This document shows, one piece after another, positions 32,628-42,833 of a DNA stretch of 64,000 nucleotides. Below the pieces are notes generated by a model that did no database searches, had not been told where the DNA came from, and saw only the letters and a program-made list of their open reading frames with translations. Position numbers and translations under genes: made by a program. Location of the stretch: positions 1 through 64,000 of the forward strand of contig NZ_JXBB01000055.1 of assembly GCF_001653195.1 (NCBI RefSeq), read 5' to 3'. Source of the stretch: Hydrogenibacillus schlegelii. Its GTDB lineage: Bacteria > Bacillota > Bacilli > Thermicanales > DSM-22653. Position 1 is the stretch's first letter; each line of letters begins with the position of its first letter.

Positions 32628-33413
32628 TCACACCTCCTGCCCGACCGTCTCGTCGACGATGCCGAGCGCTTCTTTGATCCAGTCGTACCCTTTCGCCTCG
32701 AGGGCTTCCGCGAGCTCCGGCCCGCCGGATTTGACGATCCGGCCCTGCATGAGGACGTGGACGAAGTGCGGCCGGATGTAATTGAGGAGGCGCTGGTAGT
32801 GGGTGATGACGAGGACGCCCAGGTTTTCCGACAGCATCTCGTTGACGCCCCTGGCGACGATCTTCAGGGCGTCGATGTCGAGGCCGGAGTCGACTTCGTC
32901 GAGGATGGCGATCTTCGGCTCGAGGAGCATCATCTGGAGAATCTCGTTCCGCTTCTTCTCGCCGCCGGAAAACCCTTCGTTGAGCGACCGCCGGACCATA
33001 TCCTGCGGCATCTCGAGCGTCTTTAGGGCCCGGTCGAGCTTCCGGACGAACTCCATGAGCGGGATCTCGTTCCCTTCTCCCCGCCGGGCGTTGATCGCCG
33101 TCCGGAGGAAGTCGCTCGTCGACACGCCGCTCACTTCGCTCGGGTACTGCATGGCGAGAAAGAGGCCTTTTCGCGCCCGCTCGTCGACGGACATCGCCAG
33201 GACGTCTTCGCCGTCGAGCGTCACCGTCCCGGCGGTCACCTCGTAGCGGGGGTGCCCCATGAGCGCCTGCGCCAGCGTGCTCTTGCCGGTGCCGTTCGGG
33301 CCCATGATCGCGTGCACTTCCCCGCCGCGGATGACGAGGTTGAGCCCGCGGATGATCGGCTTGCCGTCGACCGCGACATGCAGATTTTCTATCTTCAATT
33401 CCGGTCGCGCCAT
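32628..33413 (-). CDS. sufC: Fe-S cluster assembly ATPase SufC
   Basis: A 261-residue ABC-type ATPase that drives conformational change in SufBCD. The Walker A is GPNGTGKSTL, the signature is FSGGEKKRNE and Walker B reads IAILDEVDSGLD. GGAGG lies seven bases before the ATG at 33413. The length equals the B. subtilis enzyme. It is the first gene of the operon, downstream of a good sigma-A promoter with a possible iron-type operator over the -35 box. Confidence 0.97.
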   Translation of the reverse strand: MARPELKIENLHVAVDGKPIIRGLNLVIRGGEVHAIMGPNGTGKSTLAQALMGHPRYEVTAGTVTLDGEDVLAMSVDERARKGLFLAMQYPSEVSGVSTSDFLRTAINARRGEGNEIPLMEFVRKLDRALKTLEMPQDMVRRSLNEGFSGGEKKRNEILQMMLLEPKIAILDEVDSGLDIDALKIVARGVNEMLSENLGVLVITHYQRLLNYIRPHFVHVLMQGRIVKSGGPELAEALEAKGYDWIKEALGIVDETVGQEV

Positions 33414-33450
33414 CGTGTCGCCTCCGTTTGCATGAGGTGGTTCCGATCCC

Positions 33451-33489
33451 ATTGTACCGCACGGCGCCGGCGTTTTCAACTGATTCTCA
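33451..33489 (-). promoter_or_regulatory. Promoter of the suf operon with a possible iron-responsive operator
   Basis: TTGAAA (33479-33474), 17 bases, TACAAT (33456-33451), upstream of sufC. Overlapping the -35 is TGAGAATCAGTTGAA (33489-33475), which matches ten of fourteen positions of the Fur 7-1-7 box; the left half is good, the right half poor. Confidence 0.6.
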
Positions 33490-33611
33490 ATTACAGAAGC
33501 AAACGAGGCCAAACCGACAGGATTTTTCTTTTGCGAACCGTTCCAATGGCCGGCCCGCAAAACGCCCCGCCGCCCCCTCGGCGGGCCGTCTCCCCGGCCG
33601 CCGATCGCCGT

Positions 33612-34034
33612 TCAGCCGTCGGCCTGCCGGTTCTCAGCCTGAATCCGGGCCCGAAGCTCGAGAAGCCGCCGAAGGCGGTCGTGGAGCTCCCGTCGCCACA
33701 GGCGATCGTCGAGCGCCCGGGCGGCCGAAAGGAGATCGAGCGCCTGATCGATCAGCCCCTCGACGAGCGCCTCGGCGTCGCCGTCGTCCCAGAAGGGCTG
33801 GGCCGCCCGGAGCGCCGCCTCGTCGTACCGGAGGAGCTCGGCGACGTCGACGACGCGGGCGCCGTCGGCTTCCGCGTAATCGAGGAGGAGATCAAAGGCG
33901 TCGGCGACCAGAGGATGGACGTCGAACCGGCGGCAGACCGGGCAGTAGACGAGGGGGACGCGATCGAAGACGATGCCGTTTCGCCTCAGGCGCCCGATCG
34001 AGCCGACCATCATCGCGCCGCAACACCAGCTCAT
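33612..34034 (-). CDS. Hypothetical protein with an N-terminal zinc-ribbon-like cysteine set
   Basis: A 140-residue protein. The first 40 residues hold Cys4-Cys5 and CPVC, resembling the N-terminal zinc ribbon of YgiT-type proteins. The rest is acidic and helical (AFDLLLDYAEADGARVVDVAELL and a C-terminal Arg-rich helix). There is no visible helix-turn-helix and no toxin partner. AAGGAGA lies before the ATG at 34034. It stands alone between the suf promoter and a small membrane protein gene. The function is unknown. Confidence 0.7.
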   Translation of the reverse strand: MSWCCGAMMVGSIGRLRRNGIVFDRVPLVYCPVCRRFDVHPLVADAFDLLLDYAEADGARVVDVAELLRYDEAALRAAQPFWDDGDAEALVEGLIDQALDLLSAARALDDRLWRRELHDRLRRLLELRARIQAENRQADG

Positions 34035-34086
34035 GGCGATGTCTCCTTCACCGAAGCCCCGAAAATCGACGAATGAAGGCGGGCGC

Positions 34087-34115
34087 TTTACGGGCGTTCA
34101 CCGGTGTGTTATAAT
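34087..34115 (+). promoter_or_regulatory. Promoter of the small membrane protein gene
   Basis: TTTACG (34087-34092), 17 bases, an extended -10 TGTTATAAT ending at 34115. Confidence 0.65.
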
Positions 34116-34174
34116 GTGACCAAACGATGACATGTGGCCGGACGATGATCGCCGGAGGAGGGGAGGGGTGGACC

Positions 34175-34333
34175 GTGTTTCACTATCTCGTCGCCGTCCT
34201 CGCGGTCGTTTTCTTTTTCCTGGCGCCGACGCTGCCGTGGAAGATGCTCGCCGTCGGCGTCCTTCTCGTCGCAGTTCCCCTTTTCTTGCATGAGTTTTTA
34301 AGCGCCGATGTCACCGGCGACCGGCGGTTTTAG
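34175..34333 (+). CDS. Small membrane protein (52 residues, two helices)
   Basis: A 52-residue hydrophobic protein. Helix one runs through FHYLVAVLAVVFFFLAPTL and helix two through LAVGVLLVAVPLFL, separated by PWKM and followed by an acidic tail. The GTG at 34175 is preceded by a GGAGGGG site at six bases; the upstream ATG frame start at 34127 lacks one. It has its own extended -10 promoter and a terminator after it, so it is probably expressed alone. The family is not recognised. Confidence 0.6.
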   Translation: MFHYLVAVLAVVFFFLAPTLPWKMLAVGVLLVAVPLFLHEFLSADVTGDRRF

Positions 34334-34480
34334 AGCCGGCCGGGCGGCCTCCGGCTTGCGGGCCGGTCGGAAGTCGGCCGCTTGTCAGCCGGGGCGACGG
34401 CGCACGGCTTTGGGGCCGGCGGCCGCCCGCGCGACCCGATCGGCGTCCGAGGGCCCATCTTCGAGAAGACCGCCTAAAGA

Positions 34481-34510
34481 AAAGACCGCCGAAACGGCGG
34501 TTTTTCTTTT
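34481..34510. terminator. Bidirectional terminator between a small membrane gene and gcvH
   Basis: A 7-base stem, 34485-34491 against 34495-34501 (ACCGCCG/CGGCGGT), flanked by A and T tracts on both sides. It can serve the plus-strand gene and gcvH. Confidence 0.82.
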
Positions 34511-34543
34511 GCCGGCGATCCGTCCCGGCGGTGTGCGCATCCG

Positions 34544-34924
34544 TCATTCGCCGATGTGAGTTCGGTAGGCCTCGGCGTCGAGAAGCGCCGCGAGCTCTTC
34601 CGGGCGGCTCATCTCGACGACGATCATCCAGCCGTCGGTGTACGGCGCCCGGTTGACGAGCTCCGGTTCATCGGCCAGCCGAGCGTTGACCTCGACGACG
34701 GTCCCGGAGACGGGGGCATACAGCTCGGAGACGGTTTTCACCGATTCGACGGTGCCGAACGGTTCGCCGGCCGTCACGGTCGCGCCGACTTCCGGGAGCT
34801 CGACGTAGACGATGTCCCCGAGCTCATCTTGCGCAAAGTCGGTGATCCCTATGTACGCTCGGTTGCCCTCGACGCGGACCCACTCGTGCTCGCGGGAATA
34901 CCGGAGTTCCGCGGGAAATTCCAC
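34544..34924 (-). CDS. gcvH: Glycine cleavage system H protein
   Basis: A 126-residue lipoyl carrier of the glycine cleavage system; in Bacilli it also serves as the entry point for lipoyl relay. The lipoylation lysine lies in [10 protein letters not shown]. The GTG at 34924 is chosen for its eight-base spacing from GGAGG. No gcvP or gcvT lies nearby. The B. subtilis gcvH region likewise neighbours yusI and the fad genes. The LipA gene that would modify it is at 23259. Confidence 0.96.
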   Translation of the reverse strand: MEFPAELRYSREHEWVRVEGNRAYIGITDFAQDELGDIVYVELPEVGATVTAGEPFGTVESVKTVSELYAPVSGTVVEVNARLADEPELVNRAPYTDGWMIVVEMSRPEELAALLDAEAYRTHIGE

Positions 34925-34989
34925 CCTCACACCCTCCTCTCCGTCCTCATGCCCATCATACGACGTTCGCCCCTTCGATGCAAACGGGC

Positions 34990-35019
34990 AAAAAAACGCC
35001 GGCCCGCATCCGGGCCGGC
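34990..35019 (-). terminator. Intrinsic terminator of the peroxiredoxin gene
   Basis: A 9-base stem, 34998-35006 against 35011-35019 (GCCGGCCCG), followed on the minus strand by GTTTTTTT. Confidence 0.85.
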
Positions 35020-35025
35020 ACCGCT

Positions 35026-35640
35026 TCACTTGAGCGCCTCCGCCACCTTGCCGACGAGATCCATGCCGGGCCGGAGGGCCTTTTCGCCCTTCCGCCAGCC
35101 GGCCGGGCAGGCGACGCCGGGATTCTTCCGCACGAAGTCGAACGCCTCCAGAAGCCGGAGCGTCTCTTCGGCGTTCCGGCCGACGTCGTACCACGTCACT
35201 TCCTGCGCCCGGAGGATGCCGTCCGGATCGACGATGAACGTCCCCCGAAGCGCCGTCCCGTCCGTCTCGTTGTAAATGTTGAGCGCCCGCGCAAGCCGCC
35301 CGGCATGGTCCGCCGCCATCGGAAAGCGCACGCCTTCGAGCAGTTTCTCCGACTCCAGCCACGCCTTGTGGGTGTAGACGGTGTCGGTGCTCACGCCGAC
35401 GACTTCCGCCCCGAGGGCCCGGAAGGCGTCATAGTGCCGGGCGAAGTCGGCGAGCTCCGTCGGGCAGACGAACGTAAAGTCCGCCGGGTAGAAAACCAGC
35501 ACCGTCCACCGCTTCTCGGGCGCCGACGGGCCGAGGCGGATCTCGCCTTCGGTCTTCGTCTCGGGAAAGTACGCCGGCAGCACGAGGTCGGGCAGCGCTT
35601 CGCCGAGTCTGACGATGGTCGTCGTCTCCGTCCCCTGCAT
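35026..35640 (-). CDS. 2-Cys peroxiredoxin, AhpC/TSA family
   Basis: A 204-residue thiol peroxidase that reduces hydrogen peroxide and organic peroxides. The peroxidatic cysteine lies in [13 protein letters not shown], and the resolving cysteine in GVACPAGW near the C-terminus, so it is a typical 2-Cys (AhpC-like) enzyme. AAGGAGGA lies before the ATG at 35640. No ahpF or thioredoxin reductase is adjacent. A strong sigma-A promoter contains a perfect 12-base palindrome in its spacer. Confidence 0.92.
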   Translation of the reverse strand: MQGTETTTIVRLGEALPDLVLPAYFPETKTEGEIRLGPSAPEKRWTVLVFYPADFTFVCPTELADFARHYDAFRALGAEVVGVSTDTVYTHKAWLESEKLLEGVRFPMAADHAGRLARALNIYNETDGTALRGTFIVDPDGILRAQEVTWYDVGRNAEETLRLLEAFDFVRKNPGVACPAGWRKGEKALRPGMDLVGKVAEALK

Positions 35641-35713
35641 CGAAGTCCTCCTTCTCCTTTTCACGGGAATTTTGAAGGGTCGCCTCATGGGAAGAAGTTC
35701 CCGGGCGCCTCCT

Positions 35714-35742
35714 ATTATAGGGGAATTCCCCGGCGAAGACAA
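35714..35742 (-). promoter_or_regulatory. Promoter of the peroxiredoxin gene with a palindrome in the spacer
   Basis: TTGTCT (35742-35737), 17 bases, TATAAT (35719-35714). The spacer contains the perfect palindrome GGGGAATTCCCC at 35720-35731, a likely operator. It does not resemble a PerR box. Confidence 0.7.
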
Positions 35743-35760
35743 GTTAAGACTAAGAACAAT

Positions 35761-36129
35761 TTAATTTTCGTCCGGCGCGCCGGCCGCCGGCGGGGCGGCT
35801 CCGTCGAGCTGAAACAGGAGCCCGGCGAGCACCGCCCGAAGGCGCCGGACGTCGACTTCGTAGCAGACCCACGGCCCCCGTTCCTCGGTGACGACGAGCC
35901 CCGCTTCCCGGAGGATCTTGAGATGATGCGACACCGTCGACTGGGCGAGCCCGAGCTCGGCGACGAGGTCGCCGCAAAACTGCCGCCGCTCCAGAAGAAG
36001 CTGCAAGATCCGGTAACGCGCTTCGTGCCCGAGGGCTTTGAAGACGGCGACGGCCTCCGCTTCCGGGCCGACGGCGCCGGTCTCAAGCCCCTTCGCCTCG
36101 GAGCCAGACCCGCTCCATCGTTGCTTCAT
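35761..36129 (-). CDS. ArsR family winged-helix regulator
   Basis: A 122-residue ArsR/SmtB-type repressor: VFKALGHEARYRILQLLLERRQ at the start of the fold, then AELGLAQSTVSHHLKILREAGLV as the recognition helix. The usual metal-site ELCVCDL stretch reads RRQFCGDL here, with one cysteine and another in WVCYEVD, so metal binding is uncertain. Its start overlaps the yusI gene by 47 bases. It may repress the downstream peroxiredoxin promoter or its own operon, which is inference from position. Confidence 0.85.
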   Translation of the reverse strand: MKQRWSGSGSEAKGLETGAVGPEAEAVAVFKALGHEARYRILQLLLERRQFCGDLVAELGLAQSTVSHHLKILREAGLVVTEERGPWVCYEVDVRRLRAVLAGLLFQLDGAAPPAAGAPDEN

Positions 36130-36451
36130 CAAACCCGATCGTCACCCGCTTTCCGTCGGTGATCACCGGTCTCCGGATGAGTTTTCCATGCGCGGCGAGG
36201 AGGCGAAGTTTTTCGTCGTCGCTCATCGACGGCAGCCGGTCTTTGAGGCCGAGCTCCCGGTAAAGCCCGCTCGAAGGATTGAACCACCGGTCAAGGGGAA
36301 GGCCGCTTTTTTGCCAGAGATCCCGAAGCGTCTCGATGTCGGGCGTCTCGGCGACGATGTCGACGATCCGGTACGAAAGGCCATGCCGGTCCAGCCACGC
36401 CTTTCCCTTGCGGCTCGTGGCGCATTTGGGATAATGATACAAGGTAAGCAC
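36083..36451 (-). CDS. yusI: ArsC/Spx family reductase-like protein YusI
   Basis: A 122-residue thioredoxin-fold protein of the ArsC/Spx family. The N-terminal redox motif is C-x-x-S (YPKCATSRKG), as in YusI rather than the C-x-x-C of Spx. The C-terminal RRPVITDGKRVTIGFDE matches the family's substrate-side motif. The GTG at 36451 follows GGAGG. It lies near gcvH as in B. subtilis. Arsenate or glutaredoxin-linked activity is possible, but the family role is unclear. Confidence 0.88.
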   Translation of the reverse strand: MLTLYHYPKCATSRKGKAWLDRHGLSYRIVDIVAETPDIETLRDLWQKSGLPLDRWFNPSSGLYRELGLKDRLPSMSDDEKLRLLAAHGKLIRRPVITDGKRVTIGFDEATMERVWLRGEGA

Positions 36452-36490
36452 CGACGTCCTCCTTTCCGCTTCCTCTCTCCGTATTCTATC

Positions 36491-36576
36491 ACCTTTCCGG
36501 CATGGGACCACCTTTCCGGCATGGCCCCCCTTTCAGGCATGCCACCTCCTTTCCGGCGTGCGACGCCCTTTTCCGC
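36491..36576. repeat. Imperfect tandem repeat of about 19 bases
   Basis: Four to five copies of a unit like ACCTTTCCGGCATGGGACC with a period of 18 to 19 bases. On the minus strand each copy reads as a Shine-Dalgarno-like GGAAAGG followed by ATG. It lies between yusI and the thioesterase gene. Confidence 0.7.
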
Positions 36577-36629
36577 CGTTCGACCCCGCCGAGCCGAAAG
36601 CTCCCTTTAGAGCTGAAGGAGGGAACGTT

Positions 36630-37199
36630 TTGCATCGATCTGTCGAGCGGGAGGAACCAAACCCGACCGCCCACGCCCGGCAGGCGCCCGGCGCCAAGCC
36701 GTGCCGCGAAAGCCGGGTGGTGAAGACGCGCCTCATTTTTCCCAAGGACACGAACCGCCACGGAACGCTCTTCGGCGGCGAACTCATGCGGGACATCGAC
36801 GACGTGGCGGCGATCGCCGCCATGCGGCACAGCCGCCGGCAGGTCGTCACGGCATCGATCGACTCGATCGATTTTCTCCGGCCGATCGCCCAAAACGACG
36901 CCATCACCCTCGAGGCGTTCGTCACCTGGACGGGGACGACGTCCATGGAAGTGTTCGTCAAGGTCATCGCCGAGGATATGTTGAGCGGCGAGCGGGAGGT
37001 CGCGGCGACGGCCTTCGCCACGTTCGTCGCCCTGGACGACGCCATGTGCCCGGCGCCGGTCCCTCCGGTCTACCCCGAAACGGAAGAAGAGTGCCTTCTC
37101 TACGACGGGGCGCCGGAGCGGGTCGCCGAGCGGAAGCGGCGGAAAGAAAAAAGCCGCGCCTTTGCGCGGCTGTTCGAAATCGGCCGCCGGGACGGCTGA
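36630..37199 (+). CDS. Acyl-CoA thioesterase, hotdog fold (YkhA-like)
   Basis: A 189-residue hotdog-fold thioesterase that hydrolyses acyl-CoA. The family core is NRHGTLFGGELMRDIDDVAAIAA, followed by VVTASIDSIDFLRPI and TWTGTTSMEVFVKV; the aspartate-bearing segments of the active site are present. The start is probably the TTG at 36630, because AAGGAGGG lies six bases upstream; the longer ATG frame lacks a site. It faces the fad operon, a sensible neighbour for fatty acyl-CoA turnover. A minus-strand terminator for fadE lies inside its 3' end. Confidence 0.9.
   Translation: MHRSVEREEPNPTAHARQAPGAKPCRESRVVKTRLIFPKDTNRHGTLFGGELMRDIDDVAAIAAMRHSRRQVVTASIDSIDFLRPIAQNDAITLEAFVTWTGTTSMEVFVKVIAEDMLSGEREVAATAFATFVALDDAMCPAPVPPVYPETEEECLLYDGAPERVAERKRRKEKSRAFARLFEIGRRDG
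37143..37170 (-). terminator. Terminator of the fad operon, inside the thioesterase coding sequence
   Basis: A 7-base stem, 37153-37159 against 37164-37170 (GCCGCGC/GCGCGGC), followed on the minus strand by TTTTTTCTTT. It lies in the last codons of the convergent thioesterase gene. Confidence 0.75.
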
Positions 37200-37304
37200 A
37201 GGAGGCGAACCGAAAATGCGCGCCGGAGCGTTCCGCCGCGGTTTTGGGTGTCGGGCCTCATCGGCGGAAAACCCGCACCGGCGCGGGACGCCCGACCGGC
37301 CGGT

Positions 37305-39080
37305 TCAGGCCCGGACGGTGTAGCCATCGGCGGCGAGCACCCGCCGGGCGATCGTCCGCCGGAGGGCGACGAGGTTCGCCGGCGTCCGGCGGGTGAGCTT
37401 CCGGAGGACCGACAGCTGCGTTCGGAGGAGATCGCCTTCCTCCATCGCCGCGAGGGCTTCCCGGGCGACCCGTTCGATCCGGTCGAAGTGGGTGTGGGCA
37501 ACCGCCCGGGCGAGGTCGATGTGCCCGCGGGCCTCCGCCTCGCCGCTTCGGGCGAGGGCTTTCTCCGCCCGGAGAAGGCTCGATTCGAGGGCGAAGAGGT
37601 CGATGGCCAGATCCGCCGCCGCGGCGAGAAGCTCCTGCTCCGCCTCGAGGGCCTGGCCGTACTTCTGGACCGCCGTGCCGGCGACGAAGAGAAAGATCTT
37701 CTTTCCTTGCTCGAGAAGCGCCCGGGCCTCGCCGAGGGGGCCTTCCGGGATGTCGGCGGCGCCGACGGCTAGAAGCTCGTCTTCGAGCCGCCGGGCGGCG
37801 CCGAGGAGGTCGAGCTCGCCCCGCCTCGCCTTTTTGAGGAGCATGTCGGGGATGAGGAGGCGGTTGATCTCGTTCGTCCCTTCAAAGATGCGGTTGATGC
37901 GGCTGTCCCGGTACGCCTTTTCGACCTCGTATTCGGCCATGTAGCCGTAGCCGCCGTGGATCTGGACGCCTTCGTCGACGACGTAGTCGAGGGCTTCGGT
38001 GGCGTAGACCTTGTTCACCGAGCTTTCGATGGCGTACTCGGCGATCCCCCGGGCGACTTCCCGGCCGTCGTCCCCCCTGTCGCCGAGCGCCCGGAGCATC
38101 TCGTCGAAGTAGCCGGCGGTCCGGTAGAGGAGGCTCTCGGCGGCGTAAGTGCGGATCGCCATCTCGCCGAGCTTCGCCTGGATGAGGGCGAAGTCGGCGA
38201 TCGGCCGGCCGAACTGTTTCCGCTCTTTGGCGTAGCGGGCGGAAAGCTCGATCACCCGTTTGGCGGCGCCGACGGCGCCGGCGGCGAGCTTGAAACGGCC
38301 GATGTTCAGGATGTTGAAGGCGACGACGTGGCCGCGGCCGACTTCGCCGAGGACGTTGTCCACCGGCACCGGCACGTCTTCGAGGATGAGGGTGCGGGTC
38401 GACGAGCCCTTGATGCCCATCTTCTTTTCTTCCGGGCCGGTCCGGACGCCGGGGAAGTCCCGTTCGACGATGAAGGCGGTGAATTTTTCGCCGTCGACTT
38501 TGGCGTAGACGACGAACACGTCGGCGAAGCCGGAGTTGGTGATCCACTGTTTCTCGCCGTTCAGGATGTAGTGGGTGCCGGCGTCGTTCAGGACGGCCTT
38601 CGTCCGGGCGCCGAGGGCATCCGAGCCGGAGCCCGCTTCGGTGAGGGCGTAGGCGGCGATCTTCTCCCCGCCGGCGAGGGCCGGGAGGTATTTCTGCTTC
38701 TGAGCTTCGGTGCCGAAAAAGACGATGGGCAGCGTCCCGATGCCGGTGTGCGCTCCGATCGTCAGGGCAAAGGAGCGGGCCGGCGCCAGCGTCTCCGCGA
38801 GAAGCGTCGTCGTCGTCTTCGGAAGGCCGAGGCCGCCGTATTTTTCCGGCACGTCGCCGGCGAGAAGCCCGAGCTCGCCGGCTTTTTTCATCAGCCGGAC
38901 GGAATGTTCGAAGGCGTGCTTTTCCTCGATCTCCTCGAGCACCGGGAGGACGTCTTTTTCGACGAACTGCCGGGCCGTCTCGGCGATCATCCGTTCGTCT
39001 TCGGTGAGGTCTTCCGGCGTAAAGACCCGCTCCGGCGGAATGGCGGCGATGAGATACGATCCGCCCTTGACGAGGTCCAT
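37305..39080 (-). CDS. fadE: Acyl-CoA dehydrogenase FadE
   Basis: A 591-residue FAD enzyme for the first step of fatty-acid beta-oxidation. The N-terminal part starts FTPEDLTEDERMIAETARQFV; LTEAGSGSDALG, QWITNSGFADVFVVYAKV and the catalytic glutamate region in YGYMAEYEVEKAYRDSRI/IFEGTNEI are visible. A C-terminal extension of about 190 residues matches the long Bacillus FadE type. AAGGAGGAA precedes the ATG at 39080. It is the last gene of fadN-fadA-fadE. Electrons go to ETF, which is not encoded here. Confidence 0.95.
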   Translation of the reverse strand: MDLVKGGSYLIAAIPPERVFTPEDLTEDERMIAETARQFVEKDVLPVLEEIEEKHAFEHSVRLMKKAGELGLLAGDVPEKYGGLGLPKTTTTLLAETLAPARSFALTIGAHTGIGTLPIVFFGTEAQKQKYLPALAGGEKIAAYALTEAGSGSDALGARTKAVLNDAGTHYILNGEKQWITNSGFADVFVVYAKVDGEKFTAFIVERDFPGVRTGPEEKKMGIKGSSTRTLILEDVPVPVDNVLGEVGRGHVVAFNILNIGRFKLAAGAVGAAKRVIELSARYAKERKQFGRPIADFALIQAKLGEMAIRTYAAESLLYRTAGYFDEMLRALGDRGDDGREVARGIAEYAIESSVNKVYATEALDYVVDEGVQIHGGYGYMAEYEVEKAYRDSRINRIFEGTNEINRLLIPDMLLKKARRGELDLLGAARRLEDELLAVGAADIPEGPLGEARALLEQGKKIFLFVAGTAVQKYGQALEAEQELLAAAADLAIDLFALESSLLRAEKALARSGEAEARGHIDLARAVAHTHFDRIERVAREALAAMEEGDLLRTQLSVLRKLTRRTPANLVALRRTIARRVLAADGYTVRA

Positions 39081-39158
39081 GCGCGTTCCTCCTTCCGGAT
39101 CGACGTCGACTCAGGCGTCGGCGCGTCGTGATCGTCGCTTAGCCGCCGCACCGGGGCC

Positions 39159-40343
<1,185 letters not shown>

Positions 40344-40365
40344 GCGACTTCCCCTCCTCGCCGGA

Positions 40366-42759
40366 TCAATTCCGGAGCGGTTTTCCGGTCTTCAGCATGT
40401 GGGCCATGCGGGCCTGGGTCTTCGGCATGCCGATCAGGCTCAAAAAGGCCTCCCGCTCGAGGTCGAGGAGGTACTGCTCGTCCACGAGCGTCCCCTTCGG
40501 CACCCGCCCGCCGGCGAGGACGAAGGCGAGCTTGTCGGCGATGACGGCGTCGTGGTCGGTGATCGCCCGACGGTTTTGCAGCTGGTAGATGCCGAGGCGC
40601 ATCGTCGCGTAGCCCGGCTCGCCGACGACGGGGATCTTCCGGGGCGCCGGCGGGGTATAGCCCGTCCGGACGAGCTCGAGGACCGCCCGCTTCGCCTCGG
40701 CGAGAAGGTGCTCCCGGTTCGGGACGACCGCGTCGGTCGGTCGGAGGTAGCCGAGGCGCCGGGCGTCTTCGCCGCTCGTCGACACCTTGGCCATGGCGAT
40801 CGTCTCGAAGGCGTGGTTGACCAGCGGCTGAAGGTCCAGCTTGACCCCCTCCGGCACCCGCTCGACCATGCGAAGGAGGAATTCCTTCGTCCCGCCGCCG
40901 GCGGGGATGAGGCCGACGGCCGTCTCGACGAGGCCCATATACGTCTCGGCGGCCGCCACGATCCGGTCCGCCGCCGCCGCCACCTCATAGCCGCCGCCCA
41001 GCGTCATGCCGAACGGCGCGGCGACGACCGGCCGGCGGGCGTACTTGATCCGAAGCGTAAAGGCCTGAAACTCCCGGACGAGCCGGTCGATCTCGTCCCA
41101 GTTTTCATCTTCGGCCTCCATGAGCATGAGCATGAGGTTTGCGCCGGCGCTGAAGTTTTTTCCTTCGTTGCCGACGACGAGGCCGTCGAAGTGGTCGTCG
41201 AGGAGGCGGAACGCTTCGTTCGCCACGGCGACGATGTCGGTCCCGAGGGCGTTCCCCTTGCTGTGAAACTCGAGGGCCAGGACGCCGTCGCCGAGGTCGA
41301 CGAGGGAGGCGCTCCGGTTGCCGCCGATCGTCCGCCCGGCCGCCTTGAGGCGCTTTAAGGAGAGGGCCTCCGGCGGGAGGACGATGGGCGCGTAGCCGCC
41401 GCGGCCGAAGACGACCACCTCGGTCCCCTCCTGGCGGTAAAACGCCGGTTCCGGTTCCCGGAGGAGCGCCTCGACCCAGTCCGGAAGCGTCTCGCCCTCC
41501 TTTTTCATCCGCTCGGCGACCCGCCGGACGCCGAGGAGGTCCCAGAGTTCAAACGGCCCGAGGCTCCAGCCGAAGCCGAGCTTCATCGCCCGGTCGATGT
41601 CGGCCGGGCTGTCGGCGATCTCGCCGACCTTGGCGGCGGCGTAAAGGAGCGTCTTTTTCGTCACTTCCCACGCGAACCGGCCGGCGACGTCGTCGGCGAA
41701 CAGGAGGCGTTCAAGCCGCGTCTTTAGATCTTTTCCCTGGCCGGCGACGAGCGACGGCGCGGAAAACGCCTGCCGCGGCCGGTACTCGAGGGTCTTAAGA
41801 TCGAGGGCGAGGATTTTTTTTTCGCCGTTTTCCCGGACCTGCTTGTAAAAGCCGGCACCGCGCTTCTGGCCGACGAGCCCCCGCTCGACCATCGTCCGGA
41901 AGACGTCCGGCGCCCGGAAGGCCGCCTTTTCGTCCGGATCGGAGACGTTTGCCACGACGTTGTTCGCGACGTGAAGGAACGTATCGAGGCCGACGACGTC
42001 GAGGGTGCGGAACGTCGCCGACTTCGGCCGGCCCATCGCCTCGCCGGTGATGGCATCGACCGCCTCCACCGAAAGCCCCATCGCCTCCATCGTCCGATAG
42101 GTGACCAGAAGGCCGTAGGTGCCGATCCGGTTGGCGATGAAGTTCGGCGTGTCCTTGGCGACGACGACGCCCTTGCCGAGCTTGACTTCGGCAAACCGCC
42201 GCATGTCTTCGACGATCTTCGGATCCGTCTCCGGATGCGGGATGAGCTCGAGCAGCGGCAGGTAGCGCGGCGGGTTGAAAAAGTGCGTGCCGAGAAAGTG
42301 CCGCCGGAAGGCCGGGCTCCGGCCCTCGACCATGCGGGCGATCGAAATGCCGGAGGTGTTCGTGCTGACGACCGTCCCTTCCCGCCAGTATGGCTCGACC
42401 CGCTCGAGGAGCGCCCGCTTGGCGCCGAGATCCTCGACGATGGCCTCGATGATCCAGTCGACCTCGCTCAGGCGGTGAAGGTCGTCTTCGAAGTTGCCCG
42501 TCTCGATCAAGTCGAGGGCCTGAGGGGTATAGAGGGGCGACGGGCTTTCCTGAAGAAGCCGCGCCTTTCCCGCCTCCGCCAGGCGGTTTCGCACCGCCCG
42601 GTCCTCGAAGGTCAGCCCCTGCGCCTGTTCTTCGTCCGTAAGCGCTTTCGGCACCATGTCCATGAGGAGCACCCGGAGGCCGACGTTGGCCAGGTGCGCC
42701 GCGATGCCCGCCCCCATGACGCCGGCCCCGAGCACCGCCGCCCGCGTGATGCGCCGCAA
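40366..42759 (-). CDS. fadN: FadN, 3-hydroxyacyl-CoA dehydrogenase / enoyl-CoA hydratase
   Basis: A 797-residue bifunctional enzyme. The N-terminal NAD-binding dehydrogenase part shows [19 protein letters not shown], followed by the dehydrogenase C-terminal domain. The C-terminal crotonase-like part includes [16 protein letters not shown] and [16 protein letters not shown]. Together they hydrate and oxidise enoyl-CoA. The start is a TTG at 42759 after GGGGAGGG at the right distance; the nearest ATG would be far upstream. It heads the fadNAE operon, whose promoter carries a FadR box. Confidence 0.94.
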   Translation of the reverse strand: MRRITRAAVLGAGVMGAGIAAHLANVGLRVLLMDMVPKALTDEEQAQGLTFEDRAVRNRLAEAGKARLLQESPSPLYTPQALDLIETGNFEDDLHRLSEVDWIIEAIVEDLGAKRALLERVEPYWREGTVVSTNTSGISIARMVEGRSPAFRRHFLGTHFFNPPRYLPLLELIPHPETDPKIVEDMRRFAEVKLGKGVVVAKDTPNFIANRIGTYGLLVTYRTMEAMGLSVEAVDAITGEAMGRPKSATFRTLDVVGLDTFLHVANNVVANVSDPDEKAAFRAPDVFRTMVERGLVGQKRGAGFYKQVRENGEKKILALDLKTLEYRPRQAFSAPSLVAGQGKDLKTRLERLLFADDVAGRFAWEVTKKTLLYAAAKVGEIADSPADIDRAMKLGFGWSLGPFELWDLLGVRRVAERMKKEGETLPDWVEALLREPEPAFYRQEGTEVVVFGRGGYAPIVLPPEALSLKRLKAAGRTIGGNRSASLVDLGDGVLALEFHSKGNALGTDIVAVANEAFRLLDDHFDGLVVGNEGKNFSAGANLMLMLMEAEDENWDEIDRLVREFQAFTLRIKYARRPVVAAPFGMTLGGGYEVAAAADRIVAAAETYMGLVETAVGLIPAGGGTKEFLLRMVERVPEGVKLDLQPLVNHAFETIAMAKVSTSGEDARRLGYLRPTDAVVPNREHLLAEAKRAVLELVRTGYTPPAPRKIPVVGEPGYATMRLGIYQLQNRRAITDHDAVIADKLAFVLAGGRVPKGTLVDEQYLLDLEREAFLSLIGMPKTQARMAHMLKTGKPLRN

Positions 42760-42833
42760 TCGGATCCCTCCCCGTTGGCCCGGAATGACCGCATCGACGT
42801 TCCGCCTGTTCACATCCCGGGCCGCGCCGCTCT

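Noticed and set aside
34300-34560. Possible glycine riboswitch near gcvH
   Set aside because: The upstream side of gcvH (34925-34990) is too short for it, and the downstream side holds only a terminator.
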